Shown here: positions 1 through 12,980 of the stretch, one piece after another
Numbering within the stretch: position 1 is the first letter of the stretch
Layout: each line of letters opens with the position of its first letter
Assembly (NCBI RefSeq): GCF_002775205.1
Contig: NC_036458.1
Span: 1,642,560-1,706,559, forward strand
Length of the DNA stretch: 64,000 nucleotides
Direction of reading: 5' to 3'
Origin: Xiphophorus maculatus
Taxonomy: Eukaryota > Chordata > Actinopteri > Cyprinodontiformes > Poeciliidae
Made by a program: the position numbers and the translations under genes
Notes under the pieces: generated by a model
What the model was told of the DNA's origin: nothing
Databases searched by the model: none
What the model saw: only the letters and a program-made list of their open reading frames with translations

Positions 1-3000
1 TCAAATTGTTTCCTTATTAAATAACAGGCATATAGTTTACTTTTTATTTAGGGCACGATTAAAGAAAACTGAAAAAAGCAAAACAACAATCTATTCTCAG
101 CCATAAAAACAAGATCTAGGTCAGGGTTCATTTGAAAAGATTTCCTGCATTCAGCCAAGTTTTAATACAGCAAATAAAAGCAGATTTGGTTGCACCAAGA
201 TGGTCCTAGTTGCCATGACAACAGAAGGAAACCAAAGAGCTCAGAAAATATGATAACTTTGTGTTTCATCAAATGTTCTTGTAAGTAGATTTAAACTTAA
301 AGTCCTAGTTTTGTAGGAAGTCATTACATTTATTTTTGAATTGTGGTCGGGTGATTCTCAAAAATCATCTCAGGGGCCGTAAATGGCCCCCGGGCCCCAC
401 TTTGACCACCATTAAAGGGAACCTATTATGATAAATTTACACTTGGCACATTTTTGTGTTTCCATTTGGGTCTCAGCTGCTTCTAAAAACAGACCAGGCA
501 CTGAAAAAAACACCCAGCCGCTTTGTTGGCAATAAGTTTATGATTTTTGGTGTCTGGAAAATGAGCCGAGTCCAAAACTTTGACAGGCACTTTGTGGTTA
601 CCTAGCAACCCCAGCAGAGTTCTGCCCTGTCACCTAGCAACCAAAGTTGAGCTCCAGCATGTTCTGTGAGCTTATTTTACTGTTGCATAATGGCTGCTGG
701 AAAAGACAAGTGTTTTGTTGTTGACTTACCATCCAGAAACCACTTGCTCCGTTCTAGGTTGTGCAGGAGGCGCCGGTTCTTCCTTACCTGTTCAAGGAAG
801 TGCAACAAGTCACCTTTACAATGAAGCACATAACTCATAATTCCTTTGACATAAACAACAGGGACCTGACATACTGAAAGCACAACCCATCGACTGCAGG
901 ACACTCAGGAGAAACGTCACAGGGCCATTAGCAGAACCTCAGGAGGTTCTGTTCATCAGCAAACATACAGCATGTCCTCTGTTTTCCTTCGGGGCGCTCG
1001 GCCCTGGACGGCGCTGCTGACATTTACCGTCGCCCCGGTGGCGGCGGGTCAAGGGCTGCTGCTCAAAACGATGACATATCGGACACAAAAGGGACAACAA
1101 TGTGCAGGAGGCCGCAGTTAGCCGGACTGGCAGCTACATTTACTCTGATTCCAAACACCTGGATCCACAGAAAGGTGAAAATGTTTCCTGGTTTGTAATT
1201 AACTGTTTAGAAAACAAATGGCAGAACTTCAACACGTTTTATTTATGGCTCACTGAGAGACACTTTATCAGTTCGTAAAGCACTGTATTAGCTCCACTAT
1301 TTTTTGTTCAGCTCTTCAGTGTTTTTTCTGACTTACGTTAAAGGCACTTAGCTTCCCCTAAATGTATTTTTATGAATAATTTCTAAAGTTGTAATTTTCT
1401 TGGCTGTTTTGTAAAATTTCAGTTGAATAAAGTTCAGCATCTGTGTTCAAGTTTTGGTTATCAACTCTTCCAGAAGCTAGACGTTCATATTCATGCAATG
1501 TTGGCCAGAAGAACTGCTGTTTATCATTAGCATTTCTGGGTTTGCGCTGCTAGCTTTTTAGTTAGCAATGCCCACCACTGCTAAAGCTCAAATTGAGAAT
1601 CTAAATGATAAAAAGGATTTATGTGACTTTGTGCTTTAGCATTAGCTTCTGCTAAATACCAAATTGGTATAGCGTATTAGCATTAGCACAACTAATATTG
1701 ATAGTTAGCATTTAGAATTAGCGCAGTTAAATTTGTTTTAATCGTTCCCACCAATGGTGTAGCTCAAACTGAAAATTAGAATGGTAAAGAAAAATTGTAT
1801 TTAAGTGACTTTGTGCTTTAGCATTAGCTTCTGCTAAATACAATGCCAGTATAGTGCTTTGGAGTTAGCACAGCTAAATCTTCAGCTAGCAGTGTCCACC
1901 ACTGGTGAAGCTCAAACTGTCAGAGAGGAAATCTCTCAGGAACAAAACACAAGAAAATAAAATCAGGATTTAAATATATTCTTATCATAAATTAAATGTG
2001 TGGTTTTAAAGATGATAGATTGGAAGCTTAACAATATTTAAAGAAATTCCTGATGAGCATTTAGTTTTTTTAACATAACTGAAGAGAGGGGGTGAAATTA
2101 TGAGGGTGCCGGCGCTGACGTGGCAACGTGATTCACTTTGTGTATACGAGTAAAGTCACAAGGACAGGCAGTAATTGGCCTGCCAGGGATTCACTTTCTA
2201 TGATTTAAGGTGGACCGTCGATGAGGCGCACATTCCTCTGCTGCGACACTTTGAGGAAAATAAATAACGCCGCTCCTGCTTCTGTAATAAAATCAGAGCT
2301 ACATGAAGTTTATCCACGATATAAAGAACAAAAACACACTCCGCATCACACGACAAGGCAGGAAAAAATAGAAAAGCTGTTTGTATAAATGAAAACTGTA
2401 ATATTAGGTTGGAAAATGTTTCACAGCTCAGCTTGGGTTACACCACCTTCTATAAATATATATAATAAATTACAGCACAGATTCCATTTCTGTTAGTTTC
2501 GCCTTGTTTTGTCAGTATCGTGTATTTTTTCTTTATTTTTGACTTGTAAGGAAAAATTAAAAAATGACTGATGAAGTTCATTGTCAGATTAAAAGTATAT
2601 GCTAACTGCATTTCTGTTTCAAAAATGTGTTTTGTAATGTCCACATGTAATATAATTATAAATGTCATGTTTCATAAGTGGAAAATCATCAGTTAAAAAT
2701 AAAATCTTTCAAACATCTATATAATGTGAATCTATATAATGTGACTCACAGAGATAAAGTCCCTGAAATAAATTGATCAGTTATATTCTAATATAACTCA
2801 TTATATTCTAATATTTATATCCTAATGTAACTGATAAGTCAATATATTATATGCATTTATTTATTTGGCTTTACTTTTATGTCTTGAATGAATAACATGA
2901 CTCTATATGCTTTTGTATGAACTGGACATGATTTTCTGGAGGGCCATGGCCCCCGCTGTCCCCCCTCTTAAGAGCGCCACTGCCTGTTAGAATATTTTTA

Positions 3001-3196
3001 GTTTTGTTAGATTATTTTTATTAAACTGTAAAATATGTCATGAATAGGCTGAAAAATATCCAGTCATTGTTGCTTCTTCCCAGCGTTTGCACGTCTTTAG
3101 TAAAATCTGAGTTTCTTTGTGGATCTTTGGACTCTTTCCTGCTGTTGTGACCAGCAGGAGCCACTTCTGTCATCTGGTGCCAAACGCAACAGATGT

Positions 3197-3197
<1 letters not shown>
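1..3197. other. Spacer with no supported gene
   Basis: No exon of a known gene is recognised. About 300-420 contains a GGCCCCCGGGCC-type motif that also occurs near 16,656. From about 412 a block beginning AAAGGGAACCTATTATG resembles the end of a common teleost MITE. A short minus-strand open frame (677-904) has GT dinucleotides at plausible exon ends but matches nothing I know. From 1,569 to 1,920 there is a degenerate tandem repeat, listed separately. Confidence 0.5.
1569..1920. repeat. Degenerate tandem repeat, unit about 150-180 bp
   Basis: The phrase CCACCA(C/A)TG followed by AGCTCAAA recurs near 1,571, 1,748 and 1,899. The phrase GACTTTGTGCTTTAGCATTA recurs near 1,625 and 1,808. This gives roughly two full diverged units plus a partial third, rich in GCTA and TTAGCA words. 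No coding potential is seen. Confidence 0.6.

Positions 3198-3284
<87 letters not shown>
3198..3284. repeat. (CA)n microsatellite
   Basis: About 43 uninterrupted CA dinucleotides. They create artificial open frames (polyTH or polyCV) on both strands. Confidence 0.98.
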
Positions 3285-3286
<2 letters not shown>

Positions 3287-4179
3287 GTAATCCATGCTAA
3301 CCGTACTGTAGCCTGCACACACACATTTACTGGACGTATGCGTTTCCACACACAGGTTGTTAGTTCGTAGGCCAGTCACGAAGCCGGAGCAGACGGTGGA
3401 GGTTGGCAGCAGAACCGTCGGGTTCTGTGTGATTTGGACCTGAAGGCCATGAGGAGGGCAGACATGGAACAAAGTTACACAACAAAGCAAAATAAAGGAC
3501 TGCACTGTTTTAATAGACATTAAAACTTTGTTTTTTATGATTTGGTTTTGTTTTTGTCAAATTAAAATATTTAAGATTCTCAAACAGAGACAGTTTAGTG
3601 GTTTAGAGCCAAAATGGAGGAATTTTCTGCCAGAATATTCAGAAATGGTCTTAGAACCTTTCCTCAAAACACTTGGAAATATTTGAGTTTCAATAGTCAG
3701 AAATTTCACTGTTTCTAGACATTTCTGAGATTAATCTCAAAATTTCTGTTTTATTTGGCAGAAATTTACTCCTGTTTTATGTACAATCATGGCCCTAATT
3801 AGATCCATCGTAAATTTGGATCTAAGCAAAAGACAGAAATGAATTTAACCTCCATTTATTTCACAAATTAACTGTTAAAACTACATTTTCAGTTAAAAGG
3901 CCCCTGCAGTCAGGAAATCAGCTAAATGTTTCCTGATGTTTTAAAGAAAAGACTTTGGGGAAACCTCAGGTTTTCATGATTTTAATTACAACAAAGACAA
4001 TATTCTAGACTGAAAGCCTGTGATTGGAGTTGATTTTGAGCCATGATAAATGGAATGGTGACCAACATATCTGATGTGTGTTGATGACGGCACTCATAAA
4101 AATTCAATCTTTATTACTATAAGCTGTTTTTGTGACGTATTTTTCTGTTTTTATGATGTAAAGCATTTTGAACTTCATT

Positions 4180-4550
4180 CACTGCAAAGCCACAAAAACT
4201 TGCCAAGCAAACTGGTCCAGTTTCTGGTGCACATATCTTATTACACTTGAAATAAGAGAAATTAACTTAAAATAACTTTGAACTTTTAAGCAACATATAG
4301 AGGCTTGTTTTATGTAAATAATTCCTTAATATTGATGAAATAAGAGCTTGTTATTCTGACAGATAACTTATAATCTGAGAAAACTGTTAAATCTGCAGTT
4401 TTTTCCTCAATATCAACAAATAATTAAATTAAAACAAGCCTCTATATTTTCCTGAAAAGTTACTTTTAAGATAGTTTGTCTTATTTCAAGTTTGCTAAGA
4501 TATTTGAACTAGACTAACAATACTTGTTAAGATTTTGAGTTTTTGCAGTG
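4180..4550. mobile_element. Fold-back MITE with CACTGCAAA termini
   Basis: The left end reads CACTGCAAAGCCACAAAAAC and the right end reads GAGTTTTTGCAGTG, an inverted repeat. The interior is also palindromic: the AGAGGCTTGTTTTA segment on the left returns inverted as AAAACAAGCCTCTATAT on the right. No coding capacity, so it is non-autonomous. Diverged relatives lie near 27,640, 57,657, 58,780 and 61,535. Element limits come from the inverted ends; no convincing longer target duplication is seen. Confidence 0.7.
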
Positions 4551-7500
4551 TTGTTGTTGATACAAATAAACCTGGTTGACTGACTGAAAGGATTAATTAT
4601 GTTTTCTATGAAAATGAAACACTTTGATGAAAGGTGATACCTGTACATGCTGAGGTAAAACCTGACAGGTGTTTTAATAAAAACCTCCACAGGGTTTGAT
4701 GAGAACATCCCAGACAAACAGAAAGTCGTCTGTTTCCTCCATAAAAGGGAAGTTAAACCTCAGCAGGTGGTCCAGGTCGCGCTCCGCCACCTGTTTCCCA
4801 GCTCAACCAGATGCTTCGCTGCGCGGCCGGGACTCCTCTCAGCCAGGAATCGGCTCCTATTTATTACCGGCCCCACGAGGTCGGAGTGGAAGTGTGAGCG
4901 CTCATCCTCCGCAGGCAGTGGGAGGTGTTTCATTACTGGCGACACGCAGCAGAGAAAAGCCGCTGAATTTCACCAGAATATCACCTTCAGCAGCCGGAGA
5001 AGACGGGAGGAGCTCAGGACTGCAGCTAGGACTCCACTGAAACAGCACGGAGTTAATAAACATACACCGATTTACAGCCAAATGGATGCATCTGAATATA
5101 GTTTAATATCTTTAAATAGTTCATTTATTTCACCAATATAAATTAAAAGCTTGTATATCATTACACAGATTGATTTATTTCTCTTAGTACTGATGATTCT
5201 GGCGTACAGCTGATTAAAATCTAAAACTTAGCACCTTAAAAATGTTTAATCTCATTAGAGACCAATAAAAACATTGGAAAGTTGAGTGGAAGGAAAAGGT
5301 GTTGTTGAAAAAGGTGAATAGGTAACAGGGATTAGAGTAGACCTGAAGAACACGGAGTGCATTTATTTTAAACCTTACCCAGCGATTAAATAAATATATT
5401 TTTACTTTAATAGAATAATAATAGCTACTGCAGACTGAGACTCGCTTCCTGTCATTCAGGCTAAAGAACTGTTCAAAAGAATCAGATTGTTCCTGAACGC
5501 CACATCACAAATCTGAAAACTAATAGCAAAAAAGTATTGTCTTTAAAGTTTCTCTGCGCTCTGAGTTTTTCTTTTTGAATTAAACTGAACCAAGTATTTT
5601 ACATGCAGACGAGCTCCGTCTAGCAGCAGGAATGTTGGCTTGTTTGTCTTTTCTTTGGCTGAGCTGCACTGAAACAAACGCCGTTGTGCTTCAGTAAAAG
5701 CTGATTCTGATTCGATTTTATTTTCATACCTAAGATGAGACGGGTTCTAAAATAAATCCCTTCACAGTCCGGTCCACTGCTGCAGTTCACTGATCGGATC
5801 CGTTTGGAAGCAGCAGAGTGGAATAATTTGCTTTTCATTTTGATGTTGCTAAATTCACTGAGGACTTTTTACACTAAGGCAGAAAATAATCAAAGAGAAA
5901 ACATCAATGTTCCTCCATTAAGTTTTCGTTTTGTCCAGTCCAGCCTGGTTGAGTTATTTCAGATAGAAGTCAGAAAGTAACCGGGGTCCACCGAGGCTAA
6001 TGTGGCCGTCATTAACCTACACGACCTTCACTACAGGAAGAGAGTCAGAAAAACGTTCAAACTTCAGCAAGGCAGAAATTCACTGTTTCTGTGAGAAATG
6101 GCATGATGTTAAATTATTCTGAGGTCAAATGTTGCATCCAATCATCAAGTTCAATTCTTGGGCCAAATTTCCTTTACTACAATTCTGGAAAAATGTGAAA
6201 TTTCTGAGTTTTAACAAGAAAGATTTGGTTATGAGCTTCAGAAATGATTCAAATCTGATCAGCAGAGATAAAATCAAACAAGACAGAATCCACACTGTCC
6301 TTATTTATCGAACACAGATAAAACAGAAAAACTTAAGAAAACCAAGTTCATCCATGAAAAACCTGAATGTCAGATCAGAGAAACAAAATGTTTAAGATTG
6401 TTTCAGTTTCTAAAGGTTCAAATTCATCATCAGTTGATTTAGATGGTGAGAAACAATGATGGTGTGTTTTATACTGTGTGTAAGTTTGAGTGGAGGTCAC
6501 GGTTCCAACGAACATCTATTTTCTAATTTAATTAATTTTGCGGCGCAGCGTTGCAAGGTCGCATGTAACCAAGGTGAAGCTGGAGAACGGACGCTCAGCG
6601 CCTGGCGGAGGGAGACAGAAACAGCCGTCGCTTTTTACAACAAACTCAGGTAAATTTGTTTTCTATGGCTGGAAAAAAACAGAAAACATTTTTTCTTTCT
6701 CCAACAGGACGTGACTAATATGACAGAATATTAATGTGCTGCATGTGAAGCTGTCGTGGAGCCTGTTCGGATTTTCATTATATTTAGAAACAAAATAAAA
6801 TTAAAAAGTAAAACTATTTAAAATCACGCAGGTTCGTTAAACAGTTTAAAAAGTCCATTTTAAGAGTAAAAAAAAAAGAAGAAGAAAATAACAGGCGCTC
6901 CATCTCTAAACGCATTCTGCAGAAAAGGTTCAGCTGGAGATGAGTTCAAAAATATTCTCCTTCATCTATTAAAATAATGAAATGAAGACTCTGGGATTCA
7001 GATAGCGATAGCTTCTGTGCAGTGTAAGGATTCATGGTTCCCAAAACCAACATGGGGTTTAACATTTCCCCTTTATGTCTGCAGTTCAACATAAAGGAAG
7101 GGAGAAATGGAGAAAACCCATAAAAACCCAAAAACATCCCCACTGTTGTGCTTCCAGTCGGAGGACGGAGAGTCAGGATGTACATTTTGTTATCTGCTTT
7201 TCAGCCGCCGTCCCTCTCACTGCTATGAACTTGATTCCATCTGTATTTTTCCGTTTAATAATCAAAGAGCGCTCCAGGAACAAAGTCGCATGTGACTTTC
7301 TGGATAATTTCTCTGGTTCATTTTCTCCTGCGGCTCTCCGAGCGTCCCTCCAATCTCTGCAGGAGTCAATCTCTCCCAGGCCGACCCAGTAATCAATAGA
7401 CAGGCTGATGTTACTGCGGGCTGCCGGTGAGTTATTCCTCCTCGTTGATGGAGGAGAGAGAGGATGAATCTGAGCAGTGAAGCGTTGGCTCAGGATTTGA

Positions 7501-8121
7501 TCTCAGGAGGGACAGACTGAATGATTTTCTGAGATACTTCTGTCAGGAGAAGTATGAGTGACACAACTGCATGTGTTAGAGTCAGAGGTGAAGATTTCAA
7601 GTCCTCCAACAAAACCCTGAGTGGGACTTTAATGAGTTAATTTTGATTGATTAAATTAATGAAATAGATAGTAATGCATGAAAAAATATTAACACAATTA
7701 ATTTTGTATTTTACTTACAAAAATCCAGAGGTGGAACCTCTGTTGCGCATTTCTTGTACGCCTGTAAATTTGACGCACAAAGAGCATCCGCTAACAGCAG
7801 CGATGAAAGCTTCACTGGGGGTTAATATTTGCTGTGAAGTTTGATCTGATTGGAAAAGACTATTGTTAGAGTTTGTTGTGTTTGTGTTGTGCTAAAAGGA
7901 GTAAACACATTAGTGAAATCTAAAATAGCATCTTAGTGCTAAACATGCTAACACTAATGTCAGCGTCCACATTTCAAAAGAAGCTCCATGAACGACCAGA
8001 GCTTCCTGAAACTCTGGAAAGCTGAACTTTGTTCCAATCTGATGGTTAAACCACCTAAATAACAATTTAAAAACAAGAAATGTCTTTGTTGTTGAGCTCA
8101 TATGTCTGTTTATTCAATCAT
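4551..8121. other. Spacer with no supported gene
   Basis: A GC-richer stretch at about 4,740-5,050 holds overlapping open frames in two registers, but none matches a known family and no splice structure is apparent. Another balanced-composition stretch at 7,080-7,500 lacks repeats and could be conserved non-coding DNA, which only alignment could show. The rest is AT-rich. Confidence 0.4.
7740..8100. repeat. Dispersed repeat, also present inverted near 42,480-42,850
   Basis: Segments with TTGACGCACAA, GCATCCGCTAACA, CCAGAGCTTCCTGAAACTC and TTCCAATCTGATG recur in reverse orientation near 42,480-42,850. A shorter piece is near 13,360-13,450 (CTGACGCACAAGCAACAG). No reading frame is retained. 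Superfamily unknown. Confidence 0.55.
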
Positions 8122-8602
8122 TTAAAGGTGCAGTATGTAACTTATGAAAAACATTTTTTTTTTGAAATCATCTTTATATTTGACAGTTTGGTATGAAACA
8201 CAATCTGTGACAAAAATGTACCTCCTCTGCCTTCTCCCTGTGCTAACTGAAAACAACCAATCAGAGCCAGGAGGCGGGTCTTAGCGCTGTCAATCATCCT
8301 TTCCATTTGCGCTCTGCTATGCTGCAGCTAGCATAGCAGAGTGCTATGTTCTCTTTTTGTAAATGCTCAGGCTACATAGCATAGCCACAAAGCAGCAAGT
8401 ACATGAGGATGATAAACAGCGTTAAGACAGCCTCCTGGCTGTGATTGGTTGTTACGGAGTAGTTCATTTCTTCAGAAATGTAGCTCAGGGAGGAAGTGGA
8501 GGAGATTATATGTCTTATAACAAATTGTCACAACGCAGTGACAGTTTTAACAGATATGTAAAAAACATTTTCTTTTAAAAAAGTTACGTCCTGCAGCTTT
8601 AA
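8122..8602. mobile_element. TTAA-flanked MITE
   Basis: The left end is TTAA followed by AGGTGCAGTATGTAACTT. The right end, read inverted, is TTAA followed by AGCTGCAGGACGTAACTT. TTAA target duplications with short inverted repeats are typical of piggyBac- or Kolobok-type elements. About 480 bp with no coding capacity. A right-end fragment of a relative, ending GTACTGCAGCTTTAA, lies near 14,480. Confidence 0.75.
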
Positions 8603-11395
8603 GGGTTTTTGAATTGAAAATGTCGCCTATTTTGTTGATGTATAGTTTTCGATTAAAATGCGATTAATTACAGACCCTCCAATGAAAAATCTTATTGTTG
8701 TCCCACCGGTAGCTCTAGCTGTGTGTTCTGATGTTTTAGTTTCTACAAGATAAAAGTTGAAGATCTGCATCTAGTTCAGACAACTTCCTGGTTTAATTCT
8801 GATCCCTGAGGGGGAAAAAAATCTGATTTCAACAAAAGAAAATCATAATCGAACATCAATAGCTGCCTTTCTCTGTCAGTGCAGTTAAGCTGAAGAGCAT
8901 CCAACAGTTTCACCCAACAGTTTGGGTGAAACTTTTTAAATCATTATCCCTCCCAGCAGCTGCGTCTGTTTTTGTTTCTGTAGATGTTTTCCAGGCTGAG
9001 ATAAGCTTCCTCTTGGTCTTCCTCGGCTCCCGCAGGAGCATCAGCTCCTAAATCACTGCGGCTTTTTGTCAGACACAAACGATCTTGTTCCCCTCAGCTG
9101 GCAGCAGAGAGTGAGGACAGATACGATGTAAAGCACAGACACCAGATTAAGTTTGGGATTAGCCATCGATCCTTCATGCAAACACACATTCTTCTCCTCC
9201 ATCCTCCGAGGCGTCGTTTAATCTCTCCGCTGCAAACCTGGCTCTGAGACGCGTCTCTCTGAGCACAAAGACACAAAAAGATTTACTAATGAATCTGTCC
9301 TGCTCTCCGAGGGCCGATAAGGACAGGAAGTTATAATTGAAACTGACCAATCAGCTGTCTGCCAGACTCAGATTTTCAGATAAGGAAGTAAAAGTTTGCC
9401 AGAAGTCTGGATCATCCAAAGGAACGCTTCGCTTCAAATACAAGTTCATAAAAATCATGTTTGTTTCAGTTTTAGGCTAATTAAACGTCATTTGACTCTA
9501 ATTGTGTTTGAACAAAACTTTAAATGGATTAGCAGGACATTATCGGAACAAATTTAAATTCTTTATAAAATAAGTGTCATTTATTTTATAAATGACACTC
9601 CAATGTTTAATGAATTTTATTTGGGATGATCTAGATTTTTATTGGTTTAGATTAAAGATTATTGAACAGAAGCTAACTTAAATTAACACAGTTATGCTTT
9701 AATTCAGAAAATATTTTTTCTGCCTGGTTTAAACTAGATTTTTCGCTTTTTTGGCCTGAATGTGACCCAAATCCGATTTTTCACGGTAGTGTGAACATCC
9801 CAATTCCGATCTTTTCCCTAAAAAAAAAAAAGAAATCTGATTTGTGTCACATTATATGCAATTCTGTATCAATTGTTTGCAAAAACTTTGCGGTCTGAAT
9901 GGTACTGCAGCATTTTACCCAACTTTTACCCAACATAGAAGCAAGACATGCCTGATGATTCTGCACCAACGTCCCCAAAAGTAGCCTGTCCCAAGTTTAA
10001 GGGGCTTTCGCTCCAACTGCTGTCTCTCCTCTGATGGCTGAGTTATGCATTTAATCTCACAACCTTTCATCCGTAGCTGCCATAATTTTTATGACTTACA
10101 CAAGCTTTCACGCATATATTTCATTCATATTTAATTTCTTATTTAAAGGGGAAAAAAGCCGTAAAAGCGAAATTGTTTGTCTTTTTTAGTTTAGCTGAAA
10201 ATAGACAAAGATTAGCGCACATTTGAAATGGAAACCACAACAGAATCTTACCTTCCTGGTCCGACTCCAAACAGATCTCTCTCCGGAAGTTACAATACGC
10301 TAAAGGCCGTTACTATTCTCTTTTTAACTTTGTTATTATTATTTTTTTTTTGTTTACTTCGTTTAGTTAAAATCTTCTGACGAGGCTGTCAGCTCTGAGT
10401 AGCTTAAAATCGACTCGTAAACGGCGGCGTTCATTATTACTTCCGTAAACAAAGCGCTGCTGTGTGACGTCATCGTTCTTCTTCTTCGCATGCGGTCGCT
10501 TCATTGGATGCAGCTGGGCTAATCAGGGGGATTTGGACCAGGTGAGAACGGAAGGTGAACGATATAAAACCGGGCAACTGCTTTCTAAAAATGATTCTCT
10601 CAGAGAAATGAACTGAAAACTTAAAACACAACAGATAATAATAAAAAAGCAAAACACCCAGAATTATAGTATTTAATAAGATTCCAGATTTAATTTGGGT
10701 ATTTTTTGTACTTGATTGCATTTTAGAGAGACGACTAAATCAGATTTATTTAATCTGGATAAAATTTTTATTAAACTTTTTTAGTTGATTCATAATAACT
10801 TACTAATGTTGTCGAGACATTTGAAAGTTTTTATCAGTTGATGTTCTTGTGACTGATGTTAACTTGGTTAAAATAATATGAATATATTTAAGATCTTTGG
10901 TGGTAAATAAAGAAGATAAAATTACATTAAACCTACTTAATGGGTCATTGCGCAGCAACACAAACCCTGTAAATTCTAGACACTAACAGGTACCATAGAA
11001 TTGCACAAAAATCCGTGAGGGACGGCGGAGTCTCTGCTCGAAACTCCGTGAAAGAGGTGAACGGAGCCTGGTGCCAGAAGCCCATTAAAATGCGTCTACA
11101 TCGTGTTAAACTGTGCGATTGTGAGCGTGAGTGGGAATAAAAATAGCAGCAGGTATGTTGTTCCATATAACACAGTAGGAGTGTAACAGGTAAACCTTCT
11201 ATGGATGCAAACTCGACTGAAAACCCACCTGTTTAGGATTGTATTTGAAATGTAATCAATTACAAATTTATTGATGGAACCTGAATTAATGACATGTTTT
11301 GATTGTTGATTCTATGTTGCTTTGTGTTTCTGTGTTTGATATGATGTAAAGCACTTTGAAATGTCTGCTGCTGAAATGTGCTATAAAAATAAAAC
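8603..11395. other. Spacer with old transposon debris
   Basis: Near 9,750-9,830 is text of the kind found at ends of hAT-like fish elements (AATCCGATTTTTCACGGTAGTGTGAAC). A segment at 10,410-10,510 (CAAAGCGCTGCTGTGTGACG and following TCATC) is repeated at about 20,880-20,960. No gene is recognised. Confidence 0.4.

Positions 11396-11449
<54 letters not shown>
11340..11449 (+). repeat. LINE-type 3' tail with (TTGA)n
   Basis: The text TGATGTAAAGCACTTTGAAATG, then GCTATAAAAATAAA, runs directly into a 50-bp TTGA tract. This is the usual tail of L2-like non-LTR retrotransposons in fish; no upstream open frame of a LINE is retained. A similar tail in reverse orientation is at 37,733-37,800. Confidence 0.6.
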
Positions 11450-12469
11450 TGTGTAAAACCTGTTGAACAAATGTGAATTTAGTTAACTAGAACAAAAATA
11501 GTTGTATTAAAAACATATCAGTTGATGGAAAGCAAGTAATGTAATTTGTTTACATTGAGTGAAAAAATTTAAGTTCAATGAAAGAGTTTGTTTTGTGAAA
11601 CGGACAAAAAATTAAAGTTAGTTGAACTAACTCTTGTCTGAAGTGACTTGAAGTAGCTCATTCATTTATGTTAGTTAAACATAAATTCATAAAGGCAGAT
11701 TAGTATATATGTTTTACTTTTACTTAACAAAATTATGTGAAAACTGTTGAAAAGAAAAAGATTATGTTAAGTCAATGACTAATTTCTTTGAGTATGACAA
11801 GATAAACCTGAATGAAAAGTGTTTTTAAACATCAAGGTGGAAAAACTTCAACTTTCCGTCTTTCTTTATCTGCCAAAGATTCATCGTCAGAAAGCTGGAA
11901 GCAGAAAGAAAAGAAGCTGAATAAAACATAAAGTCACAAAGCAGCCGGACCGGCACGGACATGCAGACGCTTCCTAAAGGTGCAAATTTATGGTAGGTTT
12001 CCTCCCTTTCACATCCCTGCTGACACCTTCATTACAAAGTAAAATAACTCAGAAATTGGACTCTTCCTTCCTCCGAGGATCAGGTAGCTGGATGTTGTTA
12101 GAAAGTGAGGACGAGCTTTTAAATAACAAGGTCCAAGTCGACGCCAAACTAATCCTGACACATGAGAGATGGGCGCTCAACAGCGAGGGACGACCAGGAG
12201 TCAGTCTGGACGCTCCAGGTTCTGAATCAGATCCGGCCCCGAGGCAGAGGGGCCCCGCTGAATTTCAATTCAAGCTCAAAGGATTAAGGATCTGACGACT
12301 CCTCGACTCCTCGACTCAGTTTAACTGACAGACAGACATGGAAATCCACAAAACACAGGGCCTAAATGTTGCAAATCAGCAACAGGTTTTAATCAGACAA
12401 AAATGACCTCAAGAAGTACAAAATATGGGGTTCCATTAGCGCCAAAAGTATTTTCTATGTGTTTATATA

Positions 12470-12980
12470 AAGTATATATCAGGGTTATTATAATAGTTGA
12501 GTTTTATTTGGCAGTGAATCTTTGTCAGTGAGTTTTATAGAGTGTTTGGTAGTTTTTATTAGTAATCATTAGTTAAATATTGTTTTGCTTTGGTTAAATT
12601 TTTAGTACTTTTAGTTTTGTCATATTTTGGTTAATTTTTAGGTGCAAAATTCAAAACTGTCAAAGTATTATGTTATGATTTTGTATACATCTATTGGGTA
12701 ATGAATACTCAACAGAAGATACCACCAACTTTTCTCCCAGCTTTTTCTGTAGCTATTTTACAGACTAGTGTAAGTACGGAGTGCTGTAATTTGCAGACAG
12801 TTGCTTTTTGGGTCAGGGAAAAATAAAATCAATTTCACATCAGTTCAACGGGCTAATTAATAGATTCATAAACACAAACACAACAGATGTTACATCTATA
12901 ATTTCAGTATGTTTTAGTTTTATCACTGTACAATTTAGTTTCAGTTTATTACAGCTTTTCTTCATTAAGTACCGTTTTTA
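12470..12980 (+). repeat. Dispersed repeat copy A
   Basis: Shares with 54,970-55,490, in the same orientation, the words TCAACAGAAGATAC, TTTGCAGACAG, TCAATTTCACATCA and TTATATCTATRATTTCA-like text. Both copies are non-coding and diverged by indels. Superfamily unknown. Confidence 0.55.

Noticed and set aside
677-904. Minus-strand 75-codon frame with splice-like GT sites
   Set aside because: Lies in repeat-like sequence, matches no known protein and has no partner exons.
3021-3520. Frames with polyCV or polyTH runs
   Set aside because: Produced by the (CA)n microsatellite.
4696-5141. Two overlapping plus-strand frames in a GC-richer block
   Set aside because: No family match, no splice logic and equal openness in two registers; left as unassigned sequence.
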